Shown: positions 40,417 through 50,627, counted from the first letter of the stretch. The stretch is DNA of 64,000 nt from Winogradskyella psychrotolerans (GCF_018860545.1 NZ_JAHKPN010000034.1:1-64000), one strand, 5' to 3'. The notes: a model not told the origin generated them from the sequence alone. Made by a program: numbers and translations.

Positions 40417-40550
40417 TCAATGTGATAATCGATTTTTTGCGTAAGAATCATTTGAACGCAGTTATTCTAATAGAATCGAAGAAAAGAGAGGTTACAACAC
40501 CTTTAAGCAAAAAAATGATTAAACAATATAAACTAGCAAATATCAAACTA

Positions 40551-41774
40551 ATGAGAATTAATAGATTTTTTATAGCATTAATTATTTTATGTGCATACTT
40601 TAAAGTTAATGCTCAGTTAAGTCCAAATACTGATAAACAAATTATAATAGGTAAAGTTGATAGTTTGTATTCCGAAATATTAAATGAGCAAAGAGAAGTG
40701 TGGGTACAAGTTCCAGAAGGTACAGATAACACAAAAAGATATCCAGTAATTTATGTATTAGATGCCTCTAAAAATTTCTATTCAGTAACTGCGATGCTCA
40801 AGCAATTAATACCTTGGACGATTCCCAACTCAATTATTGTAGGCATTACCAATACTGATAGAACAAGAGATTTTACACCAACTAATGTCCCATTTCAACG
40901 TGGACAAGAATCAAAAAATTCTGGAGGTGCTCGTAATTTCTTAAATTTTGTAGAAAAAGAATTGAAACCTTTTATAGCTAACAAATATCCAACAGAGAAT
41001 AACAGCACAATTATAGGTCATTCAACAGGAGGCTTATTTGTACTCTACACTTTTTTGAATCATGAGAAAGTTTTTGATAACTATTTAGCAATAGACCCAA
41101 GCCTTTGGTGGGATAAAGAATATCTAGTAAAAGAAGCTGAAGAAAAAATAGATACGAAAAACTTAACAGAGAAATCATTATATATCGCAGTCGCTAATAG
41201 TCTTGGTAAAGCTATGGATACGGTAAAAGTAAGAAGGGATAAAACTGAGCCTACAGAACAGATTAGAGCTAATTTAAAATTTCATGATATATTAGTTAAG
41301 CATAGAAATAAACTTAATTTTTCTTGGGAATATTTTAAGAACGAAGATCATGGTAGTGTAGTTATACCAGCTCAATACAATGGATTACGATCTGTATTTT
41401 CTTGGTTCCCATTTCCTGAAATGTGGAGATTTAATACACCCAAAAGCTATTCGATTAAGCAATTGATAGAACCTTATTATTCGCATTATAAAAAATTGAG
41501 TACACGAATGAAACGAGATGTAAAACCAGAATGGCAATTACTAAATGATGTTGGTTTCTATATGCTTAGAGGTCATAATCTCCCTAAAAAGGCGTTGGCA
41601 TACTTAGAAATGAATCTCGATTTCTATCCCAATGATTCAAAAAGTCAAGTGGCTTTAGGTGATTATTATATATCTCAAAAAGAGAAAGTATTAGCCATTG
41701 AATATTATAAAAAAGCTGTTGAGATAGATGGTAATGAGCATGCCAAAGCCAAACTTCTGAAATTAGGGCAGTAG
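40551..41774 (+). CDS. exported alpha/beta-hydrolase esterase with C-terminal TPR
   Basis: Start chosen at 40551 because MRINRFFIALIILCAYFKVNAQ is a signal peptide; the open frame extends 55 codons further upstream into the preceding gene. Esterase domain (about 30-290 of the mature frame) of the IroE/YbbA type, with the nucleophile elbow IIGHSTGG, DPSLWWD and the His of NEDHGSVV. The C-terminal 75 residues form tetratricopeptide-like helices (KKALAYLEMNLDFYPNDSKSQVALGDYY). Likely periplasmic; such domains often hydrolyse siderophore or peptide esters, but the substrate is not shown here. Confidence 0.88.
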   Translation: MRINRFFIALIILCAYFKVNAQLSPNTDKQIIIGKVDSLYSEILNEQREVWVQVPEGTDNTKRYPVIYVLDASKNFYSVTAMLKQLIPWTIPNSIIVGITNTDRTRDFTPTNVPFQRGQESKNSGGARNFLNFVEKELKPFIANKYPTENNSTIIGHSTGGLFVLYTFLNHEKVFDNYLAIDPSLWWDKEYLVKEAEEKIDTKNLTEKSLYIAVANSLGKAMDTVKVRRDKTEPTEQIRANLKFHDILVKHRNKLNFSWEYFKNEDHGSVVIPAQYNGLRSVFSWFPFPEMWRFNTPKSYSIKQLIEPYYSHYKKLSTRMKRDVKPEWQLLNDVGFYMLRGHNLPKKALAYLEMNLDFYPNDSKSQVALGDYYISQKEKVLAIEYYKKAVEIDGNEHAKAKLLKLGQ

Positions 41775-41840
41775 AAGCTCGTATCTTCATAAAACGATAT
41801 AATTGAACAACTTCATTAAATACAATCAAATATTGTTTAC

Positions 41841-41869
41841 AAGCGAACTTAATAAAGTTCGCTTTTTTA
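41841..41869 (+). terminator. terminator after the esterase-TPR gene
   Basis: AAGCGAACTT-aata-AAGTTCGCTT followed by TTTT. The stem is almost identical to that after fabV. Confidence 0.88.
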
Positions 41870-41911
41870 ATTTGTAGTGTTTTTATTCTGTAATTTTGTA
41901 AAAATTGATTT

Positions 41912-42316
41912 ATGGAAGAATTAACGCTCACAACACCAGCACTTTTATTCTCAGCTATTTCGTTAATAATGCTTGCTTACACTAACCGGTTTTTAGCTTA
42001 TGCTGCTATAATTCGAGATCTTAGCGAAAAGTACCTAAAACATCAAGACGCTTCTATTCTTAGACAGATTAAAAATTTAAAATTAAGAGTAAAATTAACG
42101 CGATATATGCAAATTGCAGGTATTAGTAGCTTGTTGTTTTGTGTTTTAACTATGTTTTTAATTTACATAAATTACCATATTGTTGCAGTTTGGTCTTTTG
42201 GTTTAGGACTATTGCTCCTCATTTTATCACTATTATTTTTAATATGGGAAATCCAAATTTCAGCTAAAGCCTTACAACATCATTTAGGTGACATTGAAGA
42301 TCATTTAAAAAAGTAG
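41912..42316 (+). CDS. DUF2721-family membrane protein
   Basis: A 134-aa product with three hydrophobic helices (about 8-27, 70-90, 94-114). The start TTPALLFSAISLIMLAYTNRFLAYAAIIRDL is the DUF2721 signature. No known biochemical role. It stands alone ahead of the sigma-factor gene, which begins 87 bp downstream. Confidence 0.85.
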   Translation: MEELTLTTPALLFSAISLIMLAYTNRFLAYAAIIRDLSEKYLKHQDASILRQIKNLKLRVKLTRYMQIAGISSLLFCVLTMFLIYINYHIVAVWSFGLGLLLLILSLLFLIWEIQISAKALQHHLGDIEDHLKK

Positions 42317-42402
42317 GAATTTTATTTAATAATAATGTGACCTCTTAAAAAAAGGAGTGTCTTAAGACCAATAACCAATTAATAATAGATTAAAAAATCA
42401 CC

Positions 42403-42996
42403 TTGACTAAAGACGCTATTCATAACCTAACCGATGAAGCGCTTGTAGAAGCTATCGTAAAAACCAACGACACTATGTTGTTTGAGGTGCTGTACGACAG
42501 ATATGCGAGTATGGTCTATAACAAATGTTATGGATTTGCTAATGGTGTGGATGAAGCTAAAGATTTAACTCAAGATGTTTTTTTAAGAGTATTTGTTAAA
42601 TTGGCTAGTTTTAAGGGGAAATCAAAATTTTCTACATGGTTATATGCATTTACTTATAATCATTGTGTAAATTATGTCACTAGAAATACAGCGAAGAAAC
42701 TTGAGAAAAAATCTGTAAGTTCTGAAAATTTTGACATTGAGAATATAGGAGAAGATATTGATTCTACTGTTGAGTTTGAAAGCATGAGAGTTGAGCAGTT
42801 AAAGAAAGTGATGGAGTTGATTTCACCTGATGAAAAAATGATTTTATTATTAAAATATCAAGATAATTTATCAATTAAAGAATTAGCTGACGCTTTAGAT
42901 ATTGGAGAAAGCGCAGTTAAAATGCGATTAAAAAGAGCAAAAGAAAAACTTGTACAGAAGTACACTAATTATACGAAAGATGGAAAATCCATTTAA
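42403..42996 (+). CDS. ECF-type RNA polymerase sigma factor (TTG start)
   Basis: A 197-aa sigma-70 family protein. Region 2 (LFEVLYDRYASMVYNKCYGFANGVDEAKDLTQDVFLRVFVKLASF, about 26-70) and region 4 (ISPDEKMILLLKYQDNLSIKELADALDIGESAVKMRLKRAKEKL, about 134-177) are clear. The start is TTG at 42403; the first ATG would truncate region 2. A small protein gene overlaps its 3' end by 17 bp and may modulate it. Confidence 0.92.
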   Translation: MTKDAIHNLTDEALVEAIVKTNDTMLFEVLYDRYASMVYNKCYGFANGVDEAKDLTQDVFLRVFVKLASFKGKSKFSTWLYAFTYNHCVNYVTRNTAKKLEKKSVSSENFDIENIGEDIDSTVEFESMRVEQLKKVMELISPDEKMILLLKYQDNLSIKELADALDIGESAVKMRLKRAKEKLVQKYTNYTKDGKSI

Positions 42997-43153
42997 ACAA
43001 ATAGACCAGCCTTTAAAGGAAGTTCCAGCGGAACTGAAGAGCAGAGTTATGCATGATATTGCTATGGCTAAGTTATTTATGGAGTTAGCTGAGCTGTTTT
43101 CGTATAATCTAAGTTATATAATTGAAAGTGTAAGTAGTAAAAGAAAAAAATAA
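42980..43153 (+). CDS. small protein overlapping the sigma-factor gene, possible modulator
   Basis: A 57-aa product from the ATG at 42980 (MENPFKQIDQPLKEVPAELKSRV...). The open frame runs a little further upstream inside the sigma gene, but this start gives the usual overlapping arrangement. The start MENPFK...VPAELKSRVMHDI resembles the N terminus of Bacteroidetes proteins encoded right after ECF sigma factors; a hydrophobic helix (about 31-47) follows. A truncated anti-sigma-like role is plausible but unproven. Confidence 0.6.
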   Translation: MENPFKQIDQPLKEVPAELKSRVMHDIAMAKLFMELAELFSYNLSYIIESVSSKRKK

Positions 43154-43192
43154 ACCAATATTTATAAAACCCTAAAATAAACCTTATTATAA

Positions 43193-43999
43193 ATGGAAGA
43201 TTCTAAAGAATTTATAACTGATATATTGTCGTCATCCTGGCCAATTTTATTAAAAATTATTTTTGGTTTTATCGGTATAATTGTAGCGTTATATCTCATC
43301 AAAGTGATCGTGAAAATAATTATAAAGCTTTTAAATTTAGCTAAAATTTATAGGTTAGATGCGAAGTTGAACGACATAGAAATAATAGAAGGTAAAAAAC
43401 TTAAAATAGATTCGATTAAAATTATTTCAACCTTTATTAAATACATTTTATATGTTCTTTTAATAATGATTGCCTCTGAGACATTAGGCTTAGAGATTAT
43501 ATCAAATCAAATCAGTGATTTAATATCTTATGCCCCCAAATTAATTTCGGCTGTATTAGTCTTCGTTTTTGGTTTGCTTTTTGCAAATTTTGTAAAGAAG
43601 GGTTTAAAATCGCTCTTTGAATCTATGGATATGTCTGGTGGAAAAGCGATCAGTCAAGTTGTATTTTTTCTATTGTTAACATTTATTTCTGTTACAGCTT
43701 TAAATCAAGCAGGCATAGATACAGAGATCATTACTAACAATATTAATATGATTATTGCTGCTTTTTTACTGGCATTCGCTATCGCGTTTGGGTTAGGAGC
43801 AAGGGAAGTAGTAGGTAAATTATTGAATACATTCTATGCGCGTAAGATTTATGAAGTAGGACAAAAGATTGTTTTTAATGATGAAACCTATACAGTAGAA
43901 GCTGTACAAAGTATTTCAGTGATACTAAAAAATTCAAAAGGAAAACTTATAGTTCCTATTAAAGATATAGTAGAAAATCAAGTACAAATGCAGGATTAA
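43193..43999 (+). CDS. MscS-like small-conductance channel protein with conserved TM-helix domain
   Basis: A 268-aa membrane protein with about four helices (20-45, 80-103, 118-137, 150-170 and 183-203). The last helix has the Gly/Ala-rich MscS pore pattern (AFAIAFGLGAREVVGKLL) and is followed by a short beta domain (VGQKIVFNDETYTVEAVQSISVIL...IVPIKDIVENQV). Shorter than typical MscS, as in the 'mechanosensitive ion channel family' proteins of Bacteroidetes. Likely contributes to osmotic safety. Confidence 0.85.
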   Translation: MEDSKEFITDILSSSWPILLKIIFGFIGIIVALYLIKVIVKIIIKLLNLAKIYRLDAKLNDIEIIEGKKLKIDSIKIISTFIKYILYVLLIMIASETLGLEIISNQISDLISYAPKLISAVLVFVFGLLFANFVKKGLKSLFESMDMSGGKAISQVVFFLLLTFISVTALNQAGIDTEIITNNINMIIAAFLLAFAIAFGLGAREVVGKLLNTFYARKIYEVGQKIVFNDETYTVEAVQSISVILKNSKGKLIVPIKDIVENQVQMQD

Positions 44000-44066
44000 C
44001 TATGAGGTTAGGGTCATAGATTTTATGTTCAAATAAAATGCGATCCTGCATGTGCTTGAAATATTT

Positions 44067-44101
44067 AAAACCCTTTTCATTAATTTGATTAGGGTTTTTT
44101 T
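44067..44101 (+). terminator. weak terminator after the MscS-like gene
   Basis: AAACCC and GGGTTT arms with an 18-base loop and a seven-T run, about 70 bp beyond the stop codon. Confidence 0.45.
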
Positions 44102-44286
44102 GTAATAGTACAATAATGTGCTCAACTAATTTAATTAACAATACGCTAATTAACAATAAGTATTATTAAATGTCAAAGTTAAACGTTAAAATTTATGTTT
44201 AAAGGCGGCTCACGATAGGTGATATTATGAATTCGTTTTGTTATGAAACACTGTGTAATATGTTTCTAAAAGTTGATTTATGAATA

Positions 44287-45306
44287 TCAAGATTTATGGG
44301 CACGTATAAAATCTGTAATTAAATAGGTAATCAGTTTCCCTATTTTAGTTTCAGACTTTTCAGTTGGTGCAGCTTCACATATATGTAAGTAGGCCGCATT
44401 ATGATGTTTACCAAAACGATTTACAAATTGCCGTGCTTGTTTTACACTAAATCCACTTGGTGTCATAGCACTGCTTGGTATGTTTCTGATGGCATCACAA
44501 TCAATTTCGATTCCAAATTTTCTACTAGAAACATAATCTAATGCATATTTTATTTCAGATGAAAAGTCGAGTTCATTTCTAACTTCAATAGCCTCGTAAG
44601 TATTGTGTTTTATAGTTTTTACCTTCTTCATCTTTTTAAATAACGTCTCAGAAGTATAATTTTCATGTAACCCAAAAATAAAATAGTTTTTCAAAAACCC
44701 TTCAGCAAAAGCGTAACTAAATCCATTGCCACTATGTCTGCCTTCTTCTGCTCTAAAATCAGAATGAGCATCAAAATTTACCACATTTACTTTGCCATTG
44801 TTTGCTAAAGCACAGCCTTTAATATTGCCATAAGCATTGTTGTGGCCTCCACCAATAATAATTGGAATTTTACCTGCTTTTATAATAGACGATACTACAT
44901 AGGTAACATCTTTGTCTATATCCTCTACAAGATGTCTAACCTTGGAGATTTGTTTCTTTTTGGATAGATCGAAGTCCACAATAGCCTTTCGTTGTTCCGT
45001 ATAATCTAAATGGCCTAGTATCAAAACCCGTTTTGCCGAGGTCAATGCGTTACTCTGAATATTTAACAAAACTTTTAAGGCAGCATCCCATGCATTATAA
45101 GTGCCTGGTTTACCGAAGTTTGCTGTAACTCCGATATCTTCTTTCACTCCAAAAACCACATACTCAACGTCTAAATTAACAATATCATCGTATATCTTAA
45201 TGAGGTTAGGGATTAACTGAATATGTTCTCCAAATTTTGTTTCACCTTTTCGTTTCTTTAAAAGTAGTTGTTTATCTTTTTCTGTAAATACGTTAAGATG
45301 CTTCAT
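44287..45306 (-). CDS. hutG: formimidoylglutamase / arginase-family ureohydrolase
   Basis: A 339-aa arginase-fold metalloenzyme. The manganese ligands are in IIIGGGHNNAYG, VNFDAHSDFR (about 170-180) and IEIDCDAIRNIPSSA (about 267-281). It resembles the Bacteroidetes HutG type that releases formamide from N-formimino-glutamate, the last step of histidine breakdown. hutI lies 1 kb away on the same strand, separated by one plus-strand gene, which supports the assignment over arginase or agmatinase. Confidence 0.82.
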   Translation of the reverse strand: MKHLNVFTEKDKQLLLKKRKGETKFGEHIQLIPNLIKIYDDIVNLDVEYVVFGVKEDIGVTANFGKPGTYNAWDAALKVLLNIQSNALTSAKRVLILGHLDYTEQRKAIVDFDLSKKKQISKVRHLVEDIDKDVTYVVSSIIKAGKIPIIIGGGHNNAYGNIKGCALANNGKVNVVNFDAHSDFRAEEGRHSGNGFSYAFAEGFLKNYFIFGLHENYTSETLFKKMKKVKTIKHNTYEAIEVRNELDFSSEIKYALDYVSSRKFGIEIDCDAIRNIPSSAMTPSGFSVKQARQFVNRFGKHHNAAYLHICEAAPTEKSETKIGKLITYLITDFIRAHKS

Positions 45307-45407
45307 TTGAATAAATAAATTTAATATAAACTAAAAGTACATTTTTATTTAATTATTTTGGCCTCGAATTAGTAATAATTAAAACAATACTTAAAACCCA
45401 ATAACTT

Positions 45408-46298
45408 ATGGAAGGTTCACAAAAATCGAGCACAGGATTAAAAGTAGGATTAGGCATCTTATTAGTATTATTCTTAGTAACTGCTTTCTACACCTCTAAA
45501 CTTTATAGCGAAAAGCAGGAGAATGAAAAATTATTAGTCAGTGAAAAGAATCAAGTGATGAATGATTTGAATAACATGGCAAAAGATTACGATGAAGCCA
45601 TTGCTGAAAGTGAGATTAAAAATCAAGATTTAATTACGGCAAGAGAGCGTATTCAAGGTTTAATGGATTCATTGAAGATATCTCAAAATAGTGTTGGTAG
45701 TTTGTGGAACTATAAGAAGAAGTATATGGCGTTACAAGAAGAAATGGACGTTTTATTAACTGAAAATGATCGTTTAAAAGGCGAGAACCAGTACTTGGCT
45801 TCATCTTTAGATAGTACACAAGTGCAATTAGCGGAACGTACGATGTTCACCGATTCTTTATTAGTTCAAAACACAGAACTTGCTACTGTTGTTAAAGACG
45901 CAGCAGCGTTACAAACTGTTGGTTTAGTAGGCATGGGAGTTATAGAAAGAAACAGCGGTAAACAAATCCCAACGGAACGCGCCACTCGAAGTGATAAAAT
46001 TAAAGTTTGCTTTACTGTTGCTAAAAATATGTTAGCTGAAGCTGGTGATAAAGAATTATACGTTCAAGTTATTGATCCTAAGAATAACGTTTTGGGGGCT
46101 AACGATCAAATTGAATTTGAAAACCAAGAGGTATTAAACTATAGTCTCATCAGTAGATTTAATTACGAAAATAGAAACTTAAATATCTGCGAATATATTA
46201 ATGAATTGAAAGATTCAAAATTTGAAAAAGGACGTTATAAAGTCAATGTTTTTAGTGATAAAGCATTAGTGTCTTCTTCTGAATTTGAATTGAAGTAA
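45408..46298 (+). CDS. membrane-anchored coiled-coil protein of unknown function
   Basis: A 296-aa product: one membrane helix (about 11-28; VGLGILLVLFLVTAFYTSKLY), a long coiled coil (about 30-165) and a C-terminal strand-rich domain (about 180-296; DKIKVCFTVAKNMLAEAGDKELYVQVIDP). The domain architecture is common in Flavobacteriaceae, where it is annotated as hypothetical. It lies between hutG and hutI but on the opposite strand, so no link to histidine use is implied. Confidence 0.8.
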   Translation: MEGSQKSSTGLKVGLGILLVLFLVTAFYTSKLYSEKQENEKLLVSEKNQVMNDLNNMAKDYDEAIAESEIKNQDLITARERIQGLMDSLKISQNSVGSLWNYKKKYMALQEEMDVLLTENDRLKGENQYLASSLDSTQVQLAERTMFTDSLLVQNTELATVVKDAAALQTVGLVGMGVIERNSGKQIPTERATRSDKIKVCFTVAKNMLAEAGDKELYVQVIDPKNNVLGANDQIEFENQEVLNYSLISRFNYENRNLNICEYINELKDSKFEKGRYKVNVFSDKALVSSSEFELK

Positions 46299-46322
46299 AA
46301 AAGAAATATTGTATTAATCCAT

Positions 46323-46357
46323 AAAAAAATCCAGAAGCTCGCTTCTGGATTTTTTTT
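46323..46357. terminator. bidirectional terminator
   Basis: AAAAAATCCAGAAG-ctcg-CTTCTGGATTTTTT, a strong symmetric hairpin with A/T tracts on both sides, placed between the convergent coiled-coil and hutI genes. Confidence 0.92.
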
Positions 46358-46358
46358 G

Positions 46359-47594
46359 TTATAATAATTGACCGTTAACAATCACTTGTTCAATAGGGTT
46401 GTGAGCAAATGCATAGGGTATTTCACTATAATGATTCATGGCTTTCGTTATAATAAGATTCGCCTTTTTTCCTCGTGTAATACTGCCGTACATATTACTA
46501 ATTCCCATGGCATAAGCACCATTTACAGTCGCAGCATTTATAGCTTCTTCTGGTGTTAATTTTAACTTTACACAAGCGGCACTTACGATAAAATTCATAT
46601 TTCCACTTGGCGAAGAACCTGGGTTGTAATCTGTGGCGATTGCTAATGGTAAGCCTGCATCAATAATTTTTCGAGCTTGTGTATACGGAATACTTAAAAA
46701 ATAGGAGCAACCCGGTAAAGCTACCGCGATAGTATCGCTTCCTTTTAAAGCTTCAATATCTTCATCGTTGATTTCTTCCAAATGATCTACAGATAATGCA
46801 TTGTGTTTTACACCCAGCGCAATTCCTCCTAAAATATTAAACTGATTCACGTGAATTTTAGGTTGTAAATTGTATGTTTTTCCAGCTTCTAATATGGCAT
46901 CAGTATCTTTAATGTCAAAATAGCCTTCTTCACAAAACACATCAACATAATTTGCGATATTTAATTCAGCAGCCTTAGGTATTAATTCTTCTGTGATGTA
47001 ATTAATATAGTCTTGTTTATTTGATTTGTAGGCTTCAGGGATTGCATGAGCCGCTAATAATGTAGGTATGATTTTCGCTAAACTCGCCTGCTTTAAACGC
47101 TTTATAACTTTAAGCATTTTTAACTCTGCATCTACCGTTAAGCCGTAACCTGTTTTTATTTCTACAGCTCCAGTTCCCATAGCTATAAGCTCATTTAATC
47201 GTTTTAAGGACTGTTCGTATAATTCGTCTTCAGAGGTGTCTTGAAGCTTTTTAGCCGAATTTAAGATACCACCACCTTTATGAGCGATATCCGCATAGGA
47301 TAAGCCATTTATTCTATCTACAAATTCCGACGTTCTATCACCTGCATACACAATATGCGTGTGTGAATCGCACCAAGACGGTAAAACTAATTTTCCGGTG
47401 GCATCAATAGTCGTTTCAGCATCAAACCCCTCACAATCAGTCATGTTACCATATTCAATAATAGTGTCGTTTTCGATATAGAGGTACGCGTTTTCTATGA
47501 CCGGTAAATTTTTCATATCACTACCTTTTAAGATGGTAGTATTATGTTCATGGACTTGAATGAGTTGTTTAATATTAGTAATTAGTAGAGACAT
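46359..47594 (-). CDS. hutI: imidazolonepropionase
   Basis: A 411-aa amidohydrolase-fold enzyme. The start at 47594 (MSLLITNIKQLIQVHEH) is preferred to the upstream in-frame Met, which would add 14 unsupported residues. The metal-binding LPSWCDSHTHIVYAGDR (about 65-81), GTGAVEIKTGYGL (about 134-146), HVNQF and the Asp in ATDYNPGSSP match HutI. It opens the imidazolone ring to N-formimino-glutamate, the substrate of the nearby hutG product. Confidence 0.94.
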   Translation of the reverse strand: MSLLITNIKQLIQVHEHNTTILKGSDMKNLPVIENAYLYIENDTIIEYGNMTDCEGFDAETTIDATGKLVLPSWCDSHTHIVYAGDRTSEFVDRINGLSYADIAHKGGGILNSAKKLQDTSEDELYEQSLKRLNELIAMGTGAVEIKTGYGLTVDAELKMLKVIKRLKQASLAKIIPTLLAAHAIPEAYKSNKQDYINYITEELIPKAAELNIANYVDVFCEEGYFDIKDTDAILEAGKTYNLQPKIHVNQFNILGGIALGVKHNALSVDHLEEINDEDIEALKGSDTIAVALPGCSYFLSIPYTQARKIIDAGLPLAIATDYNPGSSPSGNMNFIVSAACVKLKLTPEEAINAATVNGAYAMGISNMYGSITRGKKANLIITKAMNHYSEIPYAFAHNPIEQVIVNGQLL

Positions 47595-47636
47595 ATGAAT
47601 TGCTATTTTTGTAAATATTGTAATTTTTTCAAACAA

Positions 47637-47669
47637 AAAAAAACGCTAGTATAAATATACAAGCGTTTT
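47637..47669 (-). terminator. terminator after the FG-GAP T9SS gene
   Basis: AAAACGCTaGTAT-aaat-ATACaAGCGTTTT with an A-run on the plus strand (T-run in the gene's direction), between the FG-GAP gene and hutI. Confidence 0.8.
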
Positions 47670-47691
47670 AGATATTATAAAGCGTATTTTT

Positions 47692-49116
47692 TTATTCTTT
47701 TATAAATTTAGAGGTTATTTTATTATTCAATTTAATGGTGTATAAACCACTAGCTAATGTTGAAACATTTAATGACTCTCCATGTAATAATGTACTTTCT
47801 AATACCATTTTTCCAATCGTATCATAAACCACAACTTCTATACTCTCAGAATTATAACCATTGATATGCAATTGATCTGTGGCAGGGTTTGGATACATAC
47901 TTAGGGTTGTTAATTCAGAATCACTAATACTTAATGCATTAAGTTTATTCTCTATCCAATCGACAGTATCTGTTTGATTACCAACAGCAGCAATATCGAT
48001 ATCTGAATCACCATCTAAATCTGCTACAGCGATATCTAGCATTTGATTACCATTATCAATTATTAATTGATTTGTTGTGCTTGGTGAAGCATTTGCTGCT
48101 CCTTTAAACCATATAATAGCATCATCAGCATTGCCATAATCCGTTACGATAACATCATTTAATCCATCTTCGTCCATATCAGCTATAATCATGGCAGAAG
48201 GATTATTTATAATACTAGAATTAGAAATAATTGTTCCTGTAGATGTTCCGTTTACTACTTTATCAAACCATTCCACATCACCATAATAATCTAATTTTAC
48301 GGCATCCATATTTCCATCGTTATTCACATCTGCAAATTTTACAGCAAATAAGTAATTATTTCCTGTATCTACAGACTGCGTATCTTTTATCCAAGAAACT
48401 GTAGAGCTAGGATCAGGATCTGTGCCATCATATTGATTATAATAAATTTCTATGTTACCGGCAAAAAAACCGACTAATACATCTAAATCACCATCGGCAT
48501 CAAAGTCTGCAACGTCTACGTAGTAAGGATAATTTGTAGAACCATTTTCTACATCAGCCTCTACTGTAAAATTACCAGAACCATCACCAGAATACCATTG
48601 TGTTCTATTGTTATCATAAGAAGGAGCTACGAGGTCAACATGCCCATCATTATTTATATCACCAGCAACTACTTGTCCTGGGCCACTAATAGCACTATCT
48701 ACAGAAACTTCAGTATAACTATAGGTAGCATCCATGGTTGTGGCACTTAAATAATAGACTAACTTATTTTGGTTCACCGAAGTGGCTATTATATCCATAG
48801 CACCATCTTCATTAATGTCGGCTAATGTTAATCCATCTACCCATTGAATCGTTGATGACACGGTGATTTCAGTTGGGAAATTACCGCTTCCATCATTTAA
48901 ATAGCATTTAATATAATCTTGGTTTGGAGTACCCCCGTTGTAGTTGTAGGTAGCCATTACAATGTCTATATATCCATCACCATTAATATCTCCGGTTTCA
49001 ATTTCATAAGGTTCATCACCAGTGTCCGGATCCACATTAGTTAAAACCCAGTCTTGAGCGTAATTTAGATTGCAGCTGATAGCAAAAATTAAAAATACGA
49101 GTAGTTTTTGTTTCAT
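47692..49116 (-). CDS. FG-GAP/VCBS repeat protein with T9SS type A sorting domain
   Basis: A 474-aa secreted protein with signal peptide (ending NLNYAQ). At least seven Ca-binding FG-GAP/VCBS repeats with the D-x-[ND]-x-D-G core: DINGDGYIDIVMA, DINEDGAMDIIA, DINNDGHVDLVA, DFDADGDLDVLVG, DVNNDGNMDAV, DMDEDGLNDVIV and DLDGDSDIDIAAV, forming a propeller. The C-terminal 75 residues are the type A signal (LSMYPNPATDQLHI...GLYTIKLNN) for type IX secretion. Likely a surface or secreted binding protein. Confidence 0.93.
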   Translation of the reverse strand: MKQKLLVFLIFAISCNLNYAQDWVLTNVDPDTGDEPYEIETGDINGDGYIDIVMATYNYNGGTPNQDYIKCYLNDGSGNFPTEITVSSTIQWVDGLTLADINEDGAMDIIATSVNQNKLVYYLSATTMDATYSYTEVSVDSAISGPGQVVAGDINNDGHVDLVAPSYDNNRTQWYSGDGSGNFTVEADVENGSTNYPYYVDVADFDADGDLDVLVGFFAGNIEIYYNQYDGTDPDPSSTVSWIKDTQSVDTGNNYLFAVKFADVNNDGNMDAVKLDYYGDVEWFDKVVNGTSTGTIISNSSIINNPSAMIIADMDEDGLNDVIVTDYGNADDAIIWFKGAANASPSTTNQLIIDNGNQMLDIAVADLDGDSDIDIAAVGNQTDTVDWIENKLNALSISDSELTTLSMYPNPATDQLHINGYNSESIEVVVYDTIGKMVLESTLLHGESLNVSTLASGLYTIKLNNKITSKFIKE

Positions 49117-49147
49117 AATTATTTTAGTTTAGATATGCTAATATACT

Positions 49148-49183
49148 AAAAAATCGACGAAATGTGTATTTCGTCGATTTTTT
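49148..49183 (-). terminator. terminator after fumC
   Basis: AAATCGACGAAAT-gtgt-ATTTCGTCGATTT with flanking A and T tracts, 23 bp past the fumC stop. Confidence 0.9.
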
Positions 49184-49205
49184 GGTCGTTTAGACGTTAT
49201 TTGAG

Positions 49206-50603
49206 TTATTTGAGCGTGCCGACCATATTTTCTGGTTTTACCCATTCGTCGTAATCTTCAGCAGAAACATAACCTAAATTGACAGCTTCTTCTTTTAAGG
49301 TCGTGCCATTCTTATGCGCTGTATTTGCAATTTCAGCCGCTTTGTAGTACCCAATTTTAGTGTTTAAAGCTGTGACTAACATTAATGAATTATTTAATAA
49401 CTCCTTAATGACTTGGTGGTTTGGTTCTATACCACTTACGCAATGTTCTTCGAAACTTACACAAGCATCACCGATTAACTGAGCCGATTGTAAAATGTTT
49501 GCAGCCATCATTGGTTTAAAAACATTAAGTTCGTAATGACCTTGTGTACCTCCAACTGAAATCGCAACATCATTACCCATAACTTGTGCGCAAACCATAG
49601 TTAATGCTTCACATTGTGTTGGGTTCACTTTTCCTGGCATTATTGAACTTCCAGGCTCATTTGCAGGTATGATAATTTCTCCAATTCCAGAACGAGGACC
49701 AGAAGCCATCATTCTAATATCATTGGCTATTTTGTTTAGAGATACTGCTAATTGCTTTAAAGCTCCGTGCGTTTCAACAATAGCATCATGTGCGGCTAAA
49801 GCTTCAAATTTATTCTCTGCAGTAATGAACGGTAAACCTGTAAATTCAGCAATGTACTTGGCTACTAAGACATCGTAATCTTCTGGTGTATTTAATCCTG
49901 TTCCTACGGCAGTACCACCTAAAGCGAGTTCGCTTAAGTGATGTAAAGTGTGTTCTAACGCTTTTAAACCATGATCTAACTGAGATACATAGCCAGAAAA
50001 TTCCTGACCTAAGGTTAATGGAGTCGCATCCATTAAATGCGTACGGCCAATCTTAACAACCGTTTTAAATTCTAAAGATTTTTTATGTAATGTATTTCGT
50101 AATTGAATAACTCCTGGAATTGTAGTTTCTACCACTTTTTTATAAGCTGCAATGTGCATTCCGGTTGGAAACGTATCATTAGAGGACTGTGATTTATTAA
50201 CATCATCATTTGGTTGAATCGTTTTTTCTCCTTCCCCAATGACTTGTCCAGCAATTTGATGCGCCCTATTAGCTACCACTTCGTTAACATTCATGTTACT
50301 CTGCGTACCAGAACCTGTTTGCCATATCACTAGAGGAAATTGATCATTGTGTTTTCCTTCTAATATTTCATCACAAACTTTTGCAATTAAATCGCGTTTT
50401 TCTTTAGATAATACCTCTAATTCACAGTTAGTATAAGCTGCTGCTTTCTTAAGATAAGCAAAGCCATGAACGATTTCTAAAGGCATTGATGCAGATGCAC
50501 CTATTTTAAAATTATTACGAGAGCGTTCTGTTTGTGCTCCCCAAAGTTTGTCGGCAGGTACTTTAACCTCACCCATGGTGTCTTTTTCTATTCTGTAATT
50601 CAT
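49206..50603 (-). CDS. fumC: class II fumarate hydratase
   Basis: A 465-aa fumarase/aspartase superfamily enzyme. [16 protein letters not shown] (about 95-110), the conserved [20 protein letters not shown] (about 183-202), and the signature loop [15 protein letters not shown] (about 317-331), which carries the catalytic Ser, are intact. It interconverts fumarate and malate in the TCA cycle. A TAAATTTG promoter box lies 25 bp upstream of the start. Confidence 0.96.
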   Translation of the reverse strand: MNYRIEKDTMGEVKVPADKLWGAQTERSRNNFKIGASASMPLEIVHGFAYLKKAAAYTNCELEVLSKEKRDLIAKVCDEILEGKHNDQFPLVIWQTGSGTQSNMNVNEVVANRAHQIAGQVIGEGEKTIQPNDDVNKSQSSNDTFPTGMHIAAYKKVVETTIPGVIQLRNTLHKKSLEFKTVVKIGRTHLMDATPLTLGQEFSGYVSQLDHGLKALEHTLHHLSELALGGTAVGTGLNTPEDYDVLVAKYIAEFTGLPFITAENKFEALAAHDAIVETHGALKQLAVSLNKIANDIRMMASGPRSGIGEIIIPANEPGSSIMPGKVNPTQCEALTMVCAQVMGNDVAISVGGTQGHYELNVFKPMMAANILQSAQLIGDACVSFEEHCVSGIEPNHQVIKELLNNSLMLVTALNTKIGYYKAAEIANTAHKNGTTLKEEAVNLGYVSAEDYDEWVKPENMVGTLK

Positions 50604-50627
50604 GTGTACTAAATATTTGATGTACTA

